This document shows positions 29,474 through 44,000 of a stretch of 64,000 nt of DNA, in pieces. Location: assembly GCA_918807975.1 (NCBI GenBank), contig OU964931.1, positions 7,698,251 to 7,762,250 of the forward strand, in the 5' to 3' direction. Every line of letters begins with the position of its first letter. The first letter of the stretch is position 1. Source of the DNA: Aplidium turbinatum. Taxonomy: Eukaryota; Chordata; Ascidiacea; Aplousobranchia; Polyclinidae. Under the pieces are notes generated by a model. That model was given only the letters and a program-made list of their open reading frames with translations, made no database searches and was not told the origin of the DNA. The position numbers and the translations under genes were made by a program.

Positions 29474-32043
29474 ATGCGACAAAGAGTTAAACGGACTCGT
29501 CGGATCCAATACCCAGCCTCCGGTGTCCAGTCTGACGTGGAGGCTCTCCTGCAAAAGTTTGTGGAAACAAAGAGCATACGGTGAGAACGAAACACATTTT
29601 ACCCATAACGCTAGCAAAAAATCAGTTGTTGTCACATTGAATGCCTTGAGATGTTCAATCGATGTAAAAAGAACGGTTTTGCTTGCTGGTTCTTAAATGT
29701 AATATGGCAGATGCGAAAGCATGACAGTAATTTTTCTCTCCCAACAAGTTTAACATAAGTTTTTTAATGCTTTATCTTTCAGTCGTGTCGTTCGTCATTC
29801 AGGTGAAGCCTAATTGTTCGATTTGATGCTCTGTGCCTTATTATGACACTTGAAGGTGGACAAAATGATTAAGTTTCTTGTCTTCCCATCTGCATATTAA
29901 CAATTTTCAACCATCACGCATGAATACATCAAGAACAACAGTTTTAAGAAAGTGAAGGGTTTTCAGTGTTCTTTACTGTAAACCCAAGTAGCTAAGCTGG
30001 TAACAAAATTTTTTTTACATTTTGACATTTTCCAGGTATGAAGTGTTTGCAAGATTATGGAGAGATGGAAATTATTCCTTGATCCATGCTGGGCGAAACG
30101 GCTTGAGAGAGAATCGCGAGTTTATGGAAGAAACTTTTAAAATCGTCCTTAAATTTATTTTACCTCCATACAGCTTGCAGGTAATTAAGTGCTTGGAGTT
30201 TAGAAGCCATAAGATTATGACGAATATGTCGTGTTTTGAATGTTTTTATTAACGCGTCTTATTCTTGGTTTATGTTGAACTTCTAAAATTACATCGTTTA
30301 TGCTTCTAAAATTTTCTACAAGTCCGTTCAATTTCTGTTTGTAACATAACTAGATCAAACTCAAGACAAACTCAATTGACTGCCGACAGCGTGGCTCTAA
30401 TATTGTTATATAAAAGTGACGTTTAGATACTGTTCGCAATGCAAAAAGGCGGCTGACAGGTGTTCATATGAACCGACTCGTTAGAGATATGACATGATTT
30501 TTTTATAACTTGACCCTCTTCACGACATGTCGCAAAGAATTACATCAAATTTAATGGACATTCAAGTAGGAATTTATATTTATTGCCAATATCCATTGAG
30601 TACATTGATATTTTATCCATACTTCCAGTACATTTCATTTTGTTATGAAGGTACTTGAGAGACGTTGAAGGGGCTTTCTGCCATTTGATTAACAATTGGT
30701 TGTATTGATTGCACGTGACGCAAATACGTTTGCAATGTTGTTATCGCTTTTTGTATTTGTGTTTTTCTTACAAATAATTTGATCTAAAGCCAAAGTCGTG
30801 CAGAGGTCACGATGCTTGAATTTCCTTTGAAAAAAAACAAAAATAATTTTTTGCTTTGTGACCAGTTGTCCTCAAATACAAATCCACATTCTAGGAATAA
30901 CTTTACCGTTTTGGTGTTTTGGAATGTTTTTTTATAAGTTTGTTTAATAATTAATTGCAATTTTAGCATAAATATTTGATGTTTCACATAATTGCTTGTT
31001 TAATTTTGTTCACCAAACATTCTCCCTTTGAATACAATATAATTTTACGTAATCTAACGATCTGTTGATGTAGATGTTTTGTCTCCGGGTCTCCAATTAC
31101 TCCCTTAGATCAAGATCTCACATACCCGGCCCTTGTGGTATCGGCAATATCCGCTTATATTTGTGTTTTCCATATCATTTTGGCAAAACAAACATTTTAA
31201 TTTATCTGCTGACTAGTCCAGAGTATGTATAATTGGATGACTTTTTATTGTTTAATTTACTTCAAATTTACCGACTTTACAACTAATTTTTATTAATTTT
31301 GTATTGGTATCAACTTTTAATTGAATAAATTAATTTACTGGTTTGGTCAAAGTTTACAGATATATTTGGAAACTTTTTTTGCGGTTGCCTGCTGTTGGGT
31401 TTTCTTAGCACAAGATTAAACCTAAATTTTGATTTCCTTTCTCAGCCTTTTTTCTATCTCTTTATTTCGTCGTTAATACGTATTGAAATAACCGCTAAAT
31501 TGTGCATTTCACGTAGTCTGTAGCTCACTTGTCTGTTAAGTACTTTCATCACTCCATAGCGTTTAGATGACGTATTGGACTTGCGATTTTGTCAAGCTTT
31601 TTTGTTTCACTTAATGAAATTATGAAGAGTTTTTGTATTTGCGAATTTTCTTAACTTTAGTTTCGCTTTTAATCGAGCTATAGTGCCAAATTTTTTCGTT
31701 GCGCTCTGAGTAAAAAACACCTTGCGCTGATATAGGCTTTGACTCCATTGAAAGCCTGAATTTCATAGTGGCTTGTTTTAACAAACAAAATTACCAATAG
31801 AGGATTGCGTTATGTTTCGCCAGGTACGTGTCGGTGCCATATATGTCCTGTACAGTTTCTATCACACGCAAAGAGCAAAGATGAAGATTAAAGCCCGAGT
31901 TCCTCTCTCTTGCTGGCGAGATGTGATGGATCTCCACGAGCAAGTAATCACCCATCGTCATCTTGATGTTGATTACATCATCAGGAAAATGATCCATGAT
32001 GGAGTTTTTGAACACGTGGCCTACCCTTCTCCTCTGACCATAG
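29474..32043 (+). CDS. SNAPC1: SNAPC1 exons 1-3, conserved core
   Basis: The start ATG at 29,474 gives [17 protein letters not shown] and no upstream in-frame alternative is supported. Exon 1 ends in phase 2 (ATA CG), exon 2 completes Arg, exon 2 ends in phase 0 at ...SLQ, and exon 3 starts [17 protein letters not shown] copy of the palindrome family begins 10 bp after the exon 1 donor. Introns are 455 and 1,643 bp. Confidence 0.93.
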
Positions 32044-35000
32044 GTTAGTAATGAAGTATTGAGAACGTTGTTTTTGTGACTATTTTGCGAAAAAAATGTG
32101 TGGAATTGTAATTTGATATTGTGGGGAAAAAAGCCAGATTGACGTTGTGTTTCTAAGAAGAAATTCCTCATCTGCAAATGCTGAAATGAACACGGAAAAA
32201 CTGCAAGCATAGATTTGTGCACACGAAAATTGGAAACTACTATTTTTGCTTTCCATAGACAACTCGTGAAGAATTACAATATGTGCTTGGTTGAACCTGA
32301 AACAAATATTATTGTTTTTTGGCATGTGTGGGAGGCGTTAATAGTTTTCTAACTGTCATTGATTACACTGTATTGGATGCGATTTTTTCTTCATGGGATA
32401 ACAAATAAGCCAAGGAACTGTTTTTTTAGTCACTGTTCTATTTCCAAAAAAAATTTCGAAGGAAGTTTGCTTCATCACCATCACACAGAGAATCATGACT
32501 CATCAAAATAGAAAGTTCTCTGACTACTTGTTGGTGTGGTGATCGAAACTTTTATTGTTCGCTTTCTCCACAAGTTTGGTTGATTGGCACCGCACAACAC
32601 GTTATTTTTACGTTGATTCAATGTAAAGTTTATGTACTGTTTGGTCAGTGGGAGGAAAGAGTCATCCTCTGAATATTCAAAAACAATCATGTTTTGGTGT
32701 TGTATTATTGAGTTATTGGAAAGTCATTTCGACATTGGGCAGTGACGTAGGGATGAAAGGTGAACATTAATTTTCTTGTATCTTCCTTGCTCCTGGTGAG
32801 GGAAAATATCCACTTCCCTGAATGGCGGATCTAAGTCGAAAAAGTGTTTTTTAGGTTTTGACCTAGTTGTCGAGTTTATCTCCTGGCAATTCATTAACTT
32901 ATTGACAGCTGAAATCATCTTTTATCAGTTGCTCGTTCGAACTATTACAGCTAGCAAAAACCCGCTCTCTTTATACATTGATTCAACGTCTTTGAACATT
33001 GAATCAATGTAAAAAGAACGGGATTTGCTAACTGGGTTGCTGTTTTGCATAATTATCTGGACGGAAACCAAGATTGGGTACACGTCACAGTCACGTCACA
33101 TTGATGTTGTTGTGCGGATGAGTTTTTGTTCAGAATGCAAAAATTGAAGTTTCTACTTTAATTGTTTTACTTGCGACGTTAAAGCAACGTAAAACCTGTG
33201 AATTTGTCATAAAAGTTGTTTTCAAAAATTAATTTTTTGCCCTTTGTTCTTCGAAAATTGACTCGCAGTTTATCTTCGTAGAGATGTTTTTTGCTGTTAC
33301 TGACCAATGATCACAATAACAACTAATCACAAAGGAATCGACGTTAAATAATTACCAATAAAGATTTGGTGGTCTTGTTTTTGGCTAACCGTGATTGTTT
33401 TCTGATGGAAATCTGCGTTTGCTCTTTTTATTATGTTTTACATATTTTAAAAATGAATGGTCGGAGATTTGTTATGCATCTTGAAGGGCTGTGTTTGGAA
33501 AGCATGCTGTGCTTTATTTGATTTCAAACATAAACGTACATTTTGGCACAAATAATTTTTTTAATGACATTGATGAGCCATGATAATAAACACATTTTAT
33601 TATCAAATGCTATAGTTGATTAGGTCTGCAGCATGGCGAGAGAAGGGATCCACGAGATTTGACGCGTTGAGGCACTGAAAGTTGTGCTCTATTATGCAAA
33701 AGGACACACTTACATCAAAGTGGGTAAAAAAATAAGTAAAAGAAGTAGCGTCCAGGCAAACTTTTGTCGTCTAAGAGAAAAACACTTTTAACTACAACCA
33801 TGCAAGTTCGTTCCTTGAGCGACCTTTTGATCTATCCTATTATGAAAAGCAAGGTTGCTATGGAAACTACAAGTACACTTTTCAGGTTGAATTTTTATGA
33901 CTTTTGTTTTAACAACTTTTTTTTTCGAAATGTGTAATGTAGTACAACTATGTGCAATCGTTTGGTGTGAGGTTTGACTTAAAATAAAGTCATGCAGCCA
34001 CTATCTTCTGCTACGATGTTTTTTTTTATAATTTTATAATTCCCACCAGTTTATGCCTGAGTTGGTGTGGAATAATATGTTTTTTAATTTGATCTGGGAA
34101 AGTAAATACTCAAAAGCTTGCATGTTCATCTGGGTTATTTACATTTCTAGTAGAGGTCACACGTTTCTGCGTTTCCTTTTGAATTCATCGGATAAACATT
34201 GCACCTACTGCAAGAAAACTAAAATAATCATCTGGAAAAGTTAGTTAGCCACGCGCACAATTTAAATCAGAAACGCAATTGCTTCAAAATTGAAATACGT
34301 GGAATAAATATTAAATGTGAAATGATTTACTATGCAATTAATTACAAAGTTTCTTGTGTAATTTTTTAGTGACTACGGGCTTGGCTACTGCAAGAGGTTA
34401 AACATGATAAGCAGCTTTCTTTTTGACGCTTTGAATTCGTTACCCATGCTATTCGATTTGCAATAATTTGATTTATCATTCCATTGGCAATAACATTCAT
34501 TTTCCCGTTTGGTGTCGCCAGACGTTAACCTTGCATCAGAAACAACTTTTGAACTCGAAACTTTCCATGTTTTGAAATTGTTACGTCATTATCGTCATGT
34601 GACGTTCAGCGTTTCAACGCTTGTAACCAAAATCACCTTATTGCTACATAATTGCCTAAAATTCCAATGGCGTAGTTTATTGTTGAGAAATACACTTCTG
34701 CGGCTGTTAATCTTCCTCAACTGCTGTGAAAATAGGGAAATTCTACGAATATAAATTTTAAAGTAAATATTTCCAGCTTAAATCGCCGTTGGTGAGATAA
34801 TTTTTTTGTTTGTTTCAAACTATGAAATGCTGTCTACACCATTTGTTGATTTTGTAAGATCTGTGTAAAAGCTTGACTCTGATTTTTGTTAAGTCACGTT
34901 TATCACTTGAAGCAGAAACCCGATTCTCATTTCAAGCTGTAAAGCTTGATTTGTTGATTTCACGTTACTTGAAGTTCCGAAGTTGATGATGAAAGCGAAA

Positions 35001-38000
35001 CTTCGAACTTTGCGTGATAGTTTATAGCAATTATTATTGAGTGGTCATGCGCCCAGCCAATACATGCTTTCGTTTTGCATCACTTCAACGTTGCTAGACG
35101 TTGCAACGATATCAGGATGGTAACGTTTCTTCGCTGAGAGCTTCCTTTTTGAAACCATGGATGCCTGATGTCAGTGCAAAACTGGTTTTGATTTTCTTGG
35201 TTTAATTAACCCTGAGTCAAATTGCCAGGGATGTGGTCAGTTTGAGAAATATCCTGCTATGTTTATCGTTGACCAGCTGGTTGTTTTTGCATTGACTAAA
35301 TGTTTAAAGGTTGTTGAAAAGTCCTTGCAAAAATACGGAATGCTCGTTGTCACGTTTTTCAAGCCAGCTTAACAAACACACTAATGTGAGCCAGCGCCAA
35401 GTTGCTCTAACAACTTCCCACTTCATCGCGATTGCGTAAAAATATCATTTTGACGTCATCGACAGAGATGATGACATGATGAGTCGGGCTTAAGTCAAGA
35501 ACATGTTGTTTGAAGTATGTCGTTGTCGCGCGTTCGTCATGTCACATTTTTGTGTACTTTTGTTCGTTTGTCATTGGTAAGTTTTATGTTTTTCAAAAAA
35601 AAACTTTTGTTTTTGCTCTCAAAACTTTTCACTGTTAGGTGTTTTATTATATTTGCACAGAAAATCTTTACATGCGGCAGCTCTTTACACAAATCAAGCT
35701 TATTCTGCAAAGCGTTTCAAACAAATGATCTAACCATTTTGTAACATTTAGTTTTGTATATTCAGCCAATGTGTACTAATAGGACTTGTGTGTTTGCATT
35801 AGACCATGATTAGATTCGTTTGCAAAAGTATTTGTTGCTTCAACCCGGTTGCTAGTTGGGTTGATTTTATTTAAGATATCTCAAAATGTGATTGAACTGA
35901 CGCACAATGCATGAGTTGTTCATTTTTTTTCAGCCCATGTGTTGACAACACATTTTTTAAATGATCAGGCACCGCTTGGCTTGTGTTTACCCCATAAAGA
36001 GCTTTCCTCTTCTCCCTATTCTCTTCAAAATCTATTTTAAGGCAAAGTCCAGTCTGCCCAGCGCACAAAGCCGCTGTATGGGCGACAATAGGTTCTGCTC
36101 CGTTACGTATGACTGTGTATTATCTCAATACGACGAAGAATCTCAAACTACGTTACTTTTACCGCCTTTTTCTACTTTATACATCTTGTTGAGACTTTGA
36201 GGTTGATGCCGTGAGTTCACAAACACTATATTTATCGAGTATGCTTCGCGAATGTTCTTTCTCTTCTCGTCAACAAACATGCGCTTATAACTAAGCACAC
36301 GAACGGTTAATTTGACTTTCTCCTATTCAACTCAGCGTGCCTGCAATCACTAAAACTAATGTGCCCACTAAAACAGAATACATATATATCATAACTGCAG
36401 ACAGGACGTCAGTCGTCACTGTTCCGACCTTAAGGTCTCTTCAGTATCAAGTGCTTTGAAAAAAAAATCAAGTTTTTATGAACAATCGGGTATCGTCACC
36501 TGATGTCAATAAAGGACAAGTTCAAACAAAGAAAATATTTCCATATTTGGTTCAATACTTCTCCTCTTATGAAAAAATTGCCCCTTGAAACTGTGATGTG
36601 CGATTGGAAAAAACAGTAAATTTTTTAAAAATTAACTAAGCATTTTTGGAACAATTTTTAACGATTTTCGGAATTTAGAAACTATCTGTCACGTACGTTT
36701 TTATTTTGGCAAAATATCGATGTTTTGCGTGGAGTTGATATTATCTGACGTTGATTTAACGCTTGGTCGCGATAGCCAAGAAAGTTCAGTGGTGTCAAGT
36801 TGCCCACGCCTTAGGTTTTTATTATGTGACCGTGACTCACGCAGCAATTGTTTGTAGCGTCCATCTGAAAATTTGCTTGTTGATCATCGTCTTAAAAGTG
36901 TGTTACGCAATATCCGTTCGAAATTTTGAAACCGTGGTTTTGTATTTGTGACATATCCTTCCCGCTTGTTCTTTATTGTTTGTTGCTGGTCTGGAGGAAT
37001 TTATTTTTTTGGCTTGAGTCTGTTTTTGCTTCAGCGAGGGGTAGTATTTTTGTATCATGGATGTGTTTGCCTGATTGCTGTACTAAGTGTAAAATTTTCG
37101 CATTCGAATCTTTTTCGATTGAAGTTGGTCTGAAAAGATACAAATACCAAACCTGCATTTTTTTTTATAGTGGACTAAAATATCTAGTTATAAACTCTGA
37201 TGATAATTAATTTTAGTGTATTTTACCTGTGACTACAGTATTTTCCTTTTGGTTATGGTCAAACTTCTTCCGTCGAAAGCCACAAAAACTATTTTCAATC
37301 CAGTTTCTAGCTTCTGGTCAATGAGATACAAAACTTAGACCTATGTGTAGTGTGTACCTTCCTTTTGAAATTGTTGTCATCGATAGCAAATTACTTACTC
37401 ACTTCTTTGATGTTATCTGGCGTTATGCACTGGCCAGCAGCCACCCGTGAATAAACAAAGCCTAGCTCGTACAACCTAATTTCCTGTCGACGGGAGAGCC
37501 TTTCCCGTAGGCATCTACGAATGGTCATTCGTACAATAAATAAACTTTTTTTTATGCTAGGTTGAACATTGTTGACTGAGAAATGTGAAAGATTATGTGA
37601 CGAAGCTGGGTTACGCCAGCTTTATCGCTTACGAAAGGCCTAAATTGCGCTTGCTTCTGCGTTGTGTAATCCATCCACATGATACTATCCTGAATAATAC
37701 TATCAGAAAGGAAAGGTTGAAGCTGTTAGCAATAAATTTAAAGACAACATTCTTGTCAGTATGTCAGCCATTTTTATATTGATCGCAATCGCGGCCACAT
37801 TTTAGTTTGATAATGTCGAATAAACATGACCTCCTGCATAGGAATAGTCTTTTAGCCAGTGAGTCTAAAATAGGTGAAACTTCAGAAAGAGATCTATTGC
37901 TATCTGGTCTGAAGCAAAGTATTTTCACTGTAATATTTGAGTTTAGTTTTCTCAAGTAGGAAGGAAAAAAGGTTATTTTATAAATGAAATTTTTTTTGTT

Positions 38001-41000
38001 CCGGGGAGGTCTTACGGTATCGTAGTCATGTGACGTTATTGTATTTCCAAGTGTCACCAATTTTATTTTGAAAAAAAATGTTTTGTACATTTAAATCGCT
38101 CTTTGTATTCATGGTTAGCAATGTTGACTTGTCTTATAGCTTTGCTTTCAGTGTCAAGAATAAGCGCATTTCTTATGAAAGTTTTTGTGCGATTGTTAAA
38201 GCATTGAGTCTAGGATTGGCTGCTTATGTCAAGTTCAAACTGTGCCTGATATTATTGTCAGAAAACGTGTAGCCAGCGATTAAGCGACTATTCAAATAGA
38301 ACCGCCTGCTTTACAAAGCTGAACAATAAACACGGTGGTAGATATTGTGCTATACAAAAGTTGTATTAAATAATTCCATTCATTAATGTTTTTGTTTTTT
38401 GGTTGCTATCAACTATGTTTTAATAAAGATGTTTTCTTGGCAATAGTATTTGAATTAGTATTGGAAAAACTGCAGAATACTCCACTTTGGATTTTCGCAT
38501 TTTTATGCTTAGGTTTACTAACATTAGTACATATAGAGTATAAGTAATAGACTGTTAGCAGACCATTTGAATGTACATATGCGCCTCAAAAACAGATGCT
38601 GTACGTTCAATTCGCACAAGAGGATATTAGAGTTCCATCACACAAATTTTACCAAGAAAATTATCGGCATTCTACTTTTTTCAACCATTTATCGATTGGA
38701 TATCAGGCCTTCTCTTTCCCGCTTTTTCATATTGGTTACTTACAAATTTATCGACTGATTTACTTGTCTACAGAGCTTCTGTTACTGCAAGTGCTATTTT
38801 AAGCTGTAATGGTACTTCATCAAAATTATCGCCCACGCGTTGATTAGCGTTTTGCAATGCGAGTTTTTGATCTCACGGTTTAATTTGTGGAATTTACGAA
38901 ATACAACGTGTGTTTCAACACTTCAAGTTAGGTTAGTCTTGACATGAAGAGGAACATATCAGAACAGACAGAGGCTTGCCGATTGCGCGTGTAGTTTTAT
39001 TCTGTAGATCGCTTAATGCAATACGAAAAGGCATCAGTTGATTGCATGTAATTACAGCACAGTCTTGTCACTGGTTCTGTGAACACAAAGTGATTATTTT
39101 AATTGCGTTTATGGTCTCAAGAATTGCAGCAATTAGATACATCGGGATTTTGCCAGGTTGAATTTAAACTTGCGGCACCTTTTTTATCGGACAATTATCT
39201 GCTAAACTTAGCACATCATATATTTCTATCTTTAAAAACATTTTTTGTATTACCACTGTTGTATGTGACTGTATACGTAGAAGATCTGTCTTTTAATTTT
39301 TATAATTTGGATCGAAAGTGGAATTTCCAGAACTTATTTTAGTTAATTTGCTGGCACTGCCAATGGTGATAAAATAACATATAAGCTGTTTTGCGCGATG
39401 TAGTATCAAATGAAATGTTGTGTTTTATCTATTACTTTAATTCTGCTTCACTTAAAAACAAATGTGTATAACAAATCAATTAAACTGTCTGGTTGTCTGA
39501 ACGAATGGATTTTTTCTTTTTGTTTTTTGGAGGCAGGTAGCGTTATTGTGGCATCACATTCCAGGTATTTTAAGCTTAATTTCTTGCGAGACAACTTTTG
39601 CCAATGTTGTTGAGTTAATGTCATGTTTGTTTCCAGTTTCTGTGATTGAAGCATTTCAAGCATGAAATCTCTGAAAACGGTGACGCTTCCACGAACTCAC
39701 GATTAAAGCGATGGAACTTGCATAAAAATTTGTTACTTTGGGTTTACCTAGCCAGCGGGTTTGAGACGCTTAAATTAAATTACGGTAGCTTTTGGCCTTT
39801 GTACTTTTCCAAATGTATACTCCGTTGCAATAAAGCAAGGCGAAGTGGTTTGTGTTACCACACGCAGAACTGCGATGCTCGTTCAAAAAAACGTAAACTA
39901 TTTGAGTAACTCACGTTGAGCAAACATAAAGGGTGCAAAAATAATGGTACGAAATACATCACGGGTAATCGCGTTACTTACAGCAGAGCGACAGTCAAAC
40001 GACTTTATCGCATCGCTCAATTCAGCCAGCAAATCAGTATTTTTTAACATTGATGCAACGTTTGTACACAATCAATGTTTAAAAAAAACTGATTTGCTTA
40101 CTAGGATACCGCAATATGATAAAGTGCATCCGCACGGTACAAAATTTACAGGTTTACGATTCTTTTTTGTGTTGGTTCTTTGTAAAATTTCTTTTTCAGA
40201 TTGTTATAGTCGCAATCAGGCTTGTACTGAACAGTTAGACATAGATTATGTGGCTAGAAAGGCAGCGATGTTAATTTTCGTGTCCACTTTCAAACATGTC
40301 ATTAAGTGCCAAGATGCAACATCATGTTCTCGATGGGTGTCGAGCCAACTTCCTTCTGAACGTCTTACAGGCGCTCTCGGTCGCGCACCTCTCGTCAATG
40401 ATATTGGTTGCTTGAGCATTTAAACCTCTATCAGTCTTGGTATAAAACTCAAAACATATCTTTCTCAGTTGTTTATTGTGCTTTAAAACATCCTTTATAC
40501 AAAAAAGGTCACATTTTCTGACTTTTCTTTGTCGCTTTTAGTATTTCGCAACATTTTTTTTTCTTGGTGAAGCAAATCTTCTGGAATGTGTGTGGGAAAA
40601 TCGTTTTCATCCCTGACACAAAAGTCGAAATATTTTCCTTATCCATGTTGCAAACAACCATAATTCTGTTTCTGCGCGAGAGATTTTTCTTTGTCTTGAG
40701 CTATTTCGGCCTTGATGTTGTATTTGGGTATTCTGCGAAGCGGTTTCCGCATGCGACATTATGTCGTCACAATCTAGTGAGAGTGATTCATTGGAAGACC
40801 ACTGCCATGAGCGATCTGCTTGTTCCGTGTGCAAAAAAGTATTAATAATTTTAAGATGCCAAACAATCCACAACGGTACAACACACCAAGATTGAGGATT
40901 GCCAATTTTGATTGGTCAGTGGCGTGGAAAAACTCAAACGAAAAGAAAAATCAGTTCGTGTTGTGAAACATGTGTGGCCATGAGTACTTTGTTCTTCGTC

Positions 41001-44000
41001 ATCCCCACGTCATAAATCACCTTGTTATTTTGCGTCAAATATTCATTTGATGACGCTTAAGGCTTTTTTGCACTCAGTGGTATAAAATAATAGCCTATCA
41101 TCTATTTCTTTTGAAATATCGCATCGGATTTTAATTAATTTTACCTTAACGTTTTAAAAGCAAACCTACTGTAAGTGAGCGATTCATTTTTGTGTTACGT
41201 TACGTCAGATCAAGGTCTCTTCACACTAAGGTTAATGCATTAAGGTGTAAAGGGTCCTTTAACTTGACGCAAGTTGGAAAATTTCTCTTTCACTGTGTGT
41301 CGTTTGAAGGCGTAAACAAAACTGACCGCTGGCCACCTTCTCCTTTCTCTTTGTTAAGCGTAAAGGCTCGAAAGGATTTTTTCATCTGGCACTTTCTAAA
41401 GCGCTGCGCTTGTGGCATGTTGTCATAATTATTTTTTAGGTGGACAGCATTTTATGTCAGAAATATTTTCTTGAATTTGTGAGATGGACTGGTTCGAAAT
41501 TCAAGATACTTTAACCAAATATTAAGACATTTTGTTCTGAGCGTTTAGCCAGCAGATTATTATTTTCGTTACTCAGCGTTTTTACACTCATTTAAATAGC
41601 GAGGGCCTGAAAAGGTTCAATACGACTTTGCCGGAATTTAGATTAGGCGATCCTGCATCCTAAATACAAACGCAAGTGACCTTGGTTAATGGTTATATTT
41701 GTAGCTGTTGAGAAAGTATGAATTAGAAGGGTGCAGATAATGTAAGGCAGACACTTGTTTTGCAATAGATATTTGTGTCAAAAACGATTTGATACGGCTA
41801 TTCATCAAGGTTATCTTTTGCATTTGAACACTACACTAGTGTAGAATGTTGTTCCACCCTGGCTAAAATAAATGCGTAGTTCCGTTTTTAATGAACAGAC
41901 ACTTTGGGTATTTAGTTTCGGATAGTCGCATATTTGAAATATGTCGATTATAATTTGCCTCAAAACCGCCATTGATCTGTGCAGATATGCGAGACGGCTT
42001 AGCGCAGTTTGAAGAAAAGTTACTTTTCGCATTTTTCTGTTATGTCATTTCTTTCTCAACGACCGCGGAATGACGGTATTAGGTTTATCGAAGTTTTAGT
42101 CTGGTACAAAGCTGATTTCGGAGGTAAATTGCTCGTGCAACTTCAAGCGGTAAATTCATCGCTTTTGTTGTTGATTAGCTCAAGTCGAACAGCGTCAAGG
42201 CAACTTGCTGCTCAGCGTTTGTGTTATTCTGCATTGCATCGATCAGCCGATTGCTTCGGCCGGTTTCCTGTGCCCACTCTGTGGATATTTTAAGGAAAGT
42301 AGGCTTCATACCTCACCACACACAATTCAGGTCGTGGCTGGGCGGAGGAATGTGGCAATGTGTTGATTATTACGTCAAACAATGAAAGGCTAATCGGATG
42401 TGATAAACCAGAAATGCTTTCAATCTGATTCGCAGTGTGCAGGCAATGAACGAATTTAATAGTTTTACAAATCTAGTGTGATTTTGAGATTATAACATCA
42501 ATACCATGAGATTCAGTGCTAACTTTTTGTTTTATTATCTGTCATCAACGTGTCATGAACGAAAAAGAAGTACCAGCTAATAGTGAACGGGATAACGGGA
42601 AAAAATCTTGCCAGCTTATAACCTGAATAGTGTTTGCCAGCTTATAACCTGAATAGCGTTTGGGTGGTGAAGTATGTGTCTGTAGCAGCCTAAGGAGTAT
42701 AACTTATGTCTGGTAGCAGCTAAAATTCAAAATCTATGATTTTGTTTGTGTTTAATCGTAATTTGGCTATTTTCAGGTGAAGAAACCTGCCTTCGGTGCC
42801 TGTTTGGTGTACTAGGGCCTAACTCGGTCACATTGTTGTTTTAAACTCTTCCTGAGTGATTGCGAGTCTAGCATCTTTTGGAATAACGTGATGCGCTTTT
42901 TCTGCAATTGTTTGAAACGCAGTGACAATTACCGTGTCCAATTCTAATTTTAGTATTCCTCAAATTTCATGTCCAAATATCTCAATATCGGTCACATATT
43001 TTTTGTGGAAATTTATAGTTTCGCGTTTATTGTTTTGCCATGACTTTGTGAAGTTTTTTGGTATTTATTAACTGGTATTATTTGCATTTTTAACTTTTCG
43101 AAAAGAAGCTTTCCTAAAACGAGTTACGTTTTTTCAAGTACCGGTACCAGATGTGTTGCAAGCGATGATTATAATATATTCTAGTTCATATTTTCACCAT
43201 AGGATGTTGCTATTTCGGTTTAAGCAAATGAATTATTAATTCACGTCTGTTTGTCTTGTGAGAGTGACAAAATTCAAAATGGGTTGAAAGATTGAGAATT
43301 TGTTTGCGTAAAGTATATGTGTGACATTTCAGCCGTTCAAATTCTTTAATTATGTTTTTATATGATGTCGTATCCATCACAGGATGCGTTGCTCCTAAGC
43401 ACTTTTCAAAGCAGACTGTAAAAAGATGTAGAAGATGTGTTTTTCTCGTATTGGCAAGAATACCAATTGGGGTGAAACAGTTTCAATTGTTTGATAAACT
43501 TTGAGCTGAATAGCCATTACTTAACATGTATTCGAAATCGAAAGCGTCAGAACAGTGCTCCAAGAGCGAGCCATTTGCTGCATTGCTGGACATTGTGGAC
43601 AATCATGACAATGCCATCTACTTCACTGACAAACTCGATTGTTCTGTGGTTTGCAAAATGGCTGATATTGCGATCAATGAGTGAGGCTTGCATTGAAAAC
43701 CTTCAAGATGTTTCAAGATGTGGCCTTTTTTCTCTGCAGCCATACTAACTTAGTCATGTGAAAGGTAGATCAACAGGGAGTGGTTCGTAAGGATTTAATA
43801 CTGCAGAAGTTGCAACTTTTGCTTCGTTTTTGCATCTCAAAATTTACCCAAAAGAAAACTAGCGATCGAGTATCTCCCCTTGTAATTTTTTTATTCTTCT
43901 ATCTATATTACGTGTCTTTTGTTTTGTTTTTTTAGACGATTTTTATAATGATGAAGATGGTGATGAAGAAGAGTTTGTAGAAGAGAGTGATAAAAATTGG

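Larger units (their letters stand above)
32044..43935 (+). other. SNAPC1 intron 3, 11.9 kb
   Basis: Donor GTTAGT, acceptor TTTTTTTAG at 43,935. It holds palindrome copies (32,586-32,640; 32,948-33,040; 40,024-40,106), a short tandem duplication at 42,609-42,660, and otherwise AT-rich sequence with no gene. The length is unusual for a compact invertebrate chordate, so it may hold regulatory DNA. Confidence 0.6.

Noticed and set aside
37764-38090. 108-codon minus-strand frame
   Set aside because: No domain, no splice context and AT-rich composition; intron 3 background.
39944-40423. 159-codon open frame on the plus strand in SNAPC1 intron 3
   Set aside because: It runs straight through palindrome copy 4, has no recognisable domain and sits in AT-rich intron DNA. 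Chance opening is more likely.
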